Source: an uncultured Acetatifactor sp.
Lineage (GTDB): Bacteria > Bacillota > Clostridia > Lachnospirales > Lachnospiraceae
Assembly (NCBI GenBank): GCA_947624245.1
Contig: CANQJL010000028.1
Span: 1-35,256 of the forward strand
Direction: 5' to 3'
Length of the DNA: 35,256 nt
This document shows positions 32,560 to 35,256 of this stretch, in pieces (within the stretch, counting starts at the first letter, position 1; every line of letters starts with the position of its first letter). A program made the translations under genes and the position numbers. The notes under the pieces were generated by a model. It saw nothing but the letters and a program-made list of their open reading frames with translations, was not told the origin of the DNA and ran no database searches.

Positions 32560-34800
32560 ATGCAAAAGAGATGTACTGCGCTCCTGCTTGTTGTCATACT
32601 TATATTATCCGTGTCTTTCGGCGGCTGCGGTGTCGAGGAGCAGTCTGCCGCAGAGCCTCGGGATCTGCGGGCGGCGATTGATGCGCTCTCCGCGGAGCAG
32701 ATCAAAGATAACAGTCTGGATTCTTACGCCATGGTTCAGAACGTTCCGCTGCAGGTACAGGTGCCTGACGGGGTCTTGGAGGGCGGCGTAGGAAATCTTT
32801 TTCTGGGGGTCTCCAGAGCATTTTATTTCAAGAAGCATCTTTTTGACACTGCGGAAAAATCATGGGATGAGCTTGCCTATGCGTCCGCATCTGGAGAAAC
32901 GGGTTCTCTGCGCATCGATTGGGGAAAGCTTTCGTGGAGCGATCAGGCGTGGGGCGCCGGGCCCGTGGCAGGGTCGGACCACTATCTGACCCTGAATGTG
33001 GAAGCTTTAGGAGAGGATTCTTATCGGTACTTCCTCTCGGAGTGGGAGGAGAACGGAGAGAAGGTCCGTGAGATTCCGTTGGACGTCCTGACGGAAGGTG
33101 CGGAAGGAAACGACTTTACGGGGGTATTGAGCAGAATTTCGTTTTATGCAATGGACGCCGCGGGGGCGATTCATCTGGTGTGGCAGAAGCAGGAGGGAGT
33201 GGTCTATCAGATTCTCTCTTCTCAGGGAGAAGTCCTTGCGGAATACGCTCCGGACGGCGAAATGATCACGGAGCTGGTTCCTCTGTCCGACGGGCGCGTC
33301 GCCTTTCGATGCGGCAAGACCTTGCGGCATCTGGAGGAAAAGACGGGCGATGCGGTCACGCTGGCCTCACTTGACGCCTCCTCTGATGCCACGGTCTATT
33401 CCTGTACGCTTTTAGAGGAGGACAGGCTGCTGTACGCCAGCTCCGACGGCCTCTATGCAGGCGGTATGTCCGGACAGGAACCGCAGCTTCTCTATCTTTG
33501 GAGCAATCACGGCATCAATGTAAGGAATGTGCCTTTTCTGCAGGCGGACGGTGCGGAAAGCATTCGTCTGGTGTATGAAGATGCGGAGGGCTGCCACTAT
33601 CTTTGTCTGGAGCCGGTGACGCAGGAAGTGGAGATCACCGAGATCGATCTGGCAGTATCTTCGCTGGGCGAGGACCAGCTCAAACCGTTGGTAGTGGCAT
33701 TCAACAAGAAATATCCGAGCTGTCATATCAATATCCGCAGCGACTATGATGAGACGGCGCTGCTTGCGGAGATGACTGCCGGGAAGGGGCCCGTGCTGGT
33801 GGATACCATGCTGACGGGATTTGAGGATCAGGAAAAGCTGTGGCAGCCTCTGGACGATGTGATGGACGGACTTGGTCTTTCGCAGGGGCTCCTGCCCGCC
33901 GTGCAGGAGGCGGGAAAGATCAATGGCGTCCGGTATGGGTTTGCACCGCAGTTCGCATTTCGCACGCTGCTCACAGCGGGCAGGGAAACGCAGGATTGGG
34001 ATTATGACGCCTTTATAAAGTGCATAGAGGACCAAAAGAATCTGGAAAAGCTGTTTTCGGTCTGGGGCGAGGGCTACAGACCGTACTTCGTCATCTCTTT
34101 TTTCAGCCATGGCGTGAATGACGGCTGCTTCTGGGATTCGGAGGCGGGAACGACGGATTTTGACAGCGAAAAATTTCGCAAGGTACTGCAGATCGCGCAG
34201 GAGTATGTTCCGGCGGATCGGGCGAGGGAGGAAGAGGAGGAGCAGGAAATGCTGACGGACGGGAGAATGCTCTGTCAAGAGTATTCCGTTTGTAAGATGC
34301 ATGATCTTTTTTCTCCTTATCTCAACTACGGCTGGAACTTCTGTTTTGCCGGTTATCCTACCGGGGGCGGCGCCGCACATTTAGCGGAGGTAAGCAATCT
34401 GCTCGCCATACGCAGGACGGCATCGGACAAGGAGAAGCTGGCTGCCTATGCCTTTTTGGATATGTGCCTTTCTTATGAGGGGCAGAGTGCGGCGGCACAG
34501 GATCCGAACTTTATGCTGAGCGTGCGGGAAGATGTGCTGAAGGAGCAGTTGGACGATGCAATCCGCCTTGCCGGAGAAGATGTCAGGCTGCAGGGGGAGA
34601 TAGACCCTGAAAAGGTCGAAAAAATCCTGCAGGATATGCTGGCCGATTCCGCTCCCTATACGCCGCTTCCCAGAGAACTGAGCGACATTCTTGACGAAGA
34701 GCTGAGCGGATATTTTAACGGCACGACCACGCAGGAAGAGCTGATCGAGCATCTGGAGAGCCGCGTGGGGCTGTATTTTGAAGAGAGGAAAAGTTATTAA
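32560..34800 (+). CDS. Large solute-binding-type lipoprotein
   Basis: This 746-residue exported protein has a lipoprotein signal (MQKRCTALLLVVILILSVSF, then GGC with Cys23 as the anchor). The N-terminal half (about 30-360) is beta-rich with repeated short strands, like a propeller. The C-terminal half (about 365-700) reads as an extracellular solute-binding protein of the sugar type: EITEIDLAVSSLGEDQLKPLVVAFNKKYP-like opening, VLVDTMLTGFEDQEKLWQPLDD, INGVRYGFAPQFAFRTLL, and YAFLDMCLSYEGQSAAAQD near the end. No permease or ATPase genes are adjacent and a terminator follows, so it may serve a distant transporter or act as a surface sensor. The ligand is unknown. Confidence 0.82.
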   Translation: MQKRCTALLLVVILILSVSFGGCGVEEQSAAEPRDLRAAIDALSAEQIKDNSLDSYAMVQNVPLQVQVPDGVLEGGVGNLFLGVSRAFYFKKHLFDTAEKSWDELAYASASGETGSLRIDWGKLSWSDQAWGAGPVAGSDHYLTLNVEALGEDSYRYFLSEWEENGEKVREIPLDVLTEGAEGNDFTGVLSRISFYAMDAAGAIHLVWQKQEGVVYQILSSQGEVLAEYAPDGEMITELVPLSDGRVAFRCGKTLRHLEEKTGDAVTLASLDASSDATVYSCTLLEEDRLLYASSDGLYAGGMSGQEPQLLYLWSNHGINVRNVPFLQADGAESIRLVYEDAEGCHYLCLEPVTQEVEITEIDLAVSSLGEDQLKPLVVAFNKKYPSCHINIRSDYDETALLAEMTAGKGPVLVDTMLTGFEDQEKLWQPLDDVMDGLGLSQGLLPAVQEAGKINGVRYGFAPQFAFRTLLTAGRETQDWDYDAFIKCIEDQKNLEKLFSVWGEGYRPYFVISFFSHGVNDGCFWDSEAGTTDFDSEKFRKVLQIAQEYVPADRAREEEEEQEMLTDGRMLCQEYSVCKMHDLFSPYLNYGWNFCFAGYPTGGGAAHLAEVSNLLAIRRTASDKEKLAAYAFLDMCLSYEGQSAAAQDPNFMLSVREDVLKEQLDDAIRLAGEDVRLQGEIDPEKVEKILQDMLADSAPYTPLPRELSDILDEELSGYFNGTTTQEELIEHLESRVGLYFEERKSY

Positions 34801-34821
34801 AAGGAAGGTCCGCCTATAAGA

Positions 34822-34864
34822 AGAGCGTCCCATTTTTGGCCGGAGAGGCAGGGGCGCTTTTTTG
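34822..34864 (+). terminator. Rho-independent terminator of the lipoprotein gene
   Basis: AGCGTCCC (34824-34831) pairs with GGGGCGCT (34851-34858), one G-T pair, followed by a run of T. Confidence 0.75.
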
Positions 34865-34906
34865 TGTGCAGAAATGAATTAGCCGCTCCGCCCCAATCGG
34901 CCGACC

Positions 34907-35185
34907 GGCCGCTCCGCCCTGTCGCTGCCTTCCGGCGGACACGCTTCCGCTCGGCCGCTCTAACCCGACCGGCCGCCTGCCTTGGCCGCTCCAATCCGCT
35001 CGACCGCTCGCTCCAGCCTGCGCGGCCGCTCCAGTCCGCTCGGCCGCTTCGCCCTGTCGCTGCCTTCCGGGCAGACACGCTTCCGCTCGGCCGCTCTAAC
35101 CCGACCGGCCGCCTGCCTTAGCCGCTCCAGCCTGCGCGGCCGCTCCGCCCTGTCGCTGCCTTCCGGGCAGACACGCTTCCGCTCG
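34907..35185. repeat. GC-rich direct-repeat array
   Basis: An 87/88-base unit starting GGCCGCT(C/T)CGCCCTGTCG occurs at 34907-34993 and 35042-35129, nearly identical, with its first half again at 35138-35185. A second 23-base block beginning GCTCCAGCCTGCGCGG is repeated exactly at 35010-35032 and 35124-35146. GGCCGCTC-like words recur throughout. Open frames cross it on both strands but are low-complexity and lack ribosome binding sites. No gene is supported from 34801 to the window end. Confidence 0.9.
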
Positions 35186-35256
35186 ACGCGCAGCGCAGCG
35201 GCACTAGGCTCGGCAGTACCTCGCCAAGTGCCGGCGCTGCTTTACGGTCTGCCGGA
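35162..35256. repeat. Long imperfect palindrome at the window edge
   Basis: Nested inverted repeats are centred near 35215: TCCGGGCAGAC (35162-35172) with GTCTGCCGGA (35247-35256), CAGCGC (35191-35196) with GCGCTG (35234-35239), CGGCACT (35199-35205) with AGTGCCG (35227-35233), and GGC (35207-35209) with GCC (35223-35225). The outer left arm is the end of the third copy of the repeat unit. The element may continue beyond the window. Confidence 0.75.

Noticed and set aside
34797..35121. Arg/Ala/Gly-rich frames on both strands at the window end
   Set aside because: They are produced by the GC-rich repeat, change with repeat phase and have no start signals.

Overview
The window looks like chromosomal DNA from a Lachnospiraceae-type member of the Clostridia (Bacillota). 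The evidence is the gene order rho - rpmE - DUF1385 - prmC - prfA, small clostridial families (DUF4250, DUF4364, CarD-like), strong AGGAGG-type ribosome binding sites and moderately GC-rich housekeeping genes. No rRNA, tRNA, CRISPR array, transposase or integrase was recognised. Family names come from reading motifs and remembered homologues; no search was run.

Layout. 1-6.1 kb: the end of a copper-exporting P-type ATPase, a GH94 disaccharide phosphorylase and clpB. 6.1-12.9 kb: a visibly AT-richer island, apparently acquired. It holds a lantibiotic/bacitracin-type ABC exporter module (ATPase, two permeases, small membrane protein, lipoprotein) and two damaged two-component systems. The first has lost its phosphoacceptor region and nearly the whole kinase. 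The second looks like one deletion joined the end of the regulator to the middle of the kinase. The lipoprotein gene has an in-frame TAG. 13.0-16.7 kb: GH36 alpha-galactosidase, a DUF4250 protein and an ASKHA/DUF4445 protein. 16.9-21.3 kb: a chemoreceptor with an unusual Lys-Pro repeat in its cytoplasmic N-terminus, a polysaccharide deacetylase and a convergent CE2-like esterase.

21.5-24.7 kb: three 34-bp tandem repeats lie in the likely 5' UTR of a NYN nuclease with two LOTUS-type domains. This gene is followed at once by a 111-codon rarA that keeps only three short pieces of the normal protein, including neither Walker A nor Walker B. Convergent to these are malic enzyme and a DUF4364 protein. 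25-31.7 kb: rho with a low-complexity insertion, rpmE, DUF1385, prmC, prfA, a hemerythrin-CheX-like fusion and a DUF6033-like protein. 31.9-34.8 kb: a CarD-family regulator and a large solute-binding-type lipoprotein with no permease beside it. The last 380 bases are a GC-rich repeat array running into a long imperfect palindrome that reaches the window edge.

How the genes work together. The two sugar enzymes (GH94, GH36), the CE2-like esterase and the lipoprotein fit a gut-type glycan user. The island would export or resist a peptide antibiotic, but its regulation is probably altered. The strongest leads for new biology are the 34-bp-repeat / NYN-LOTUS / mini-rarA locus, the repeat-bearing chemoreceptor, the hemerythrin-CheX fusion and the terminal repeat element.
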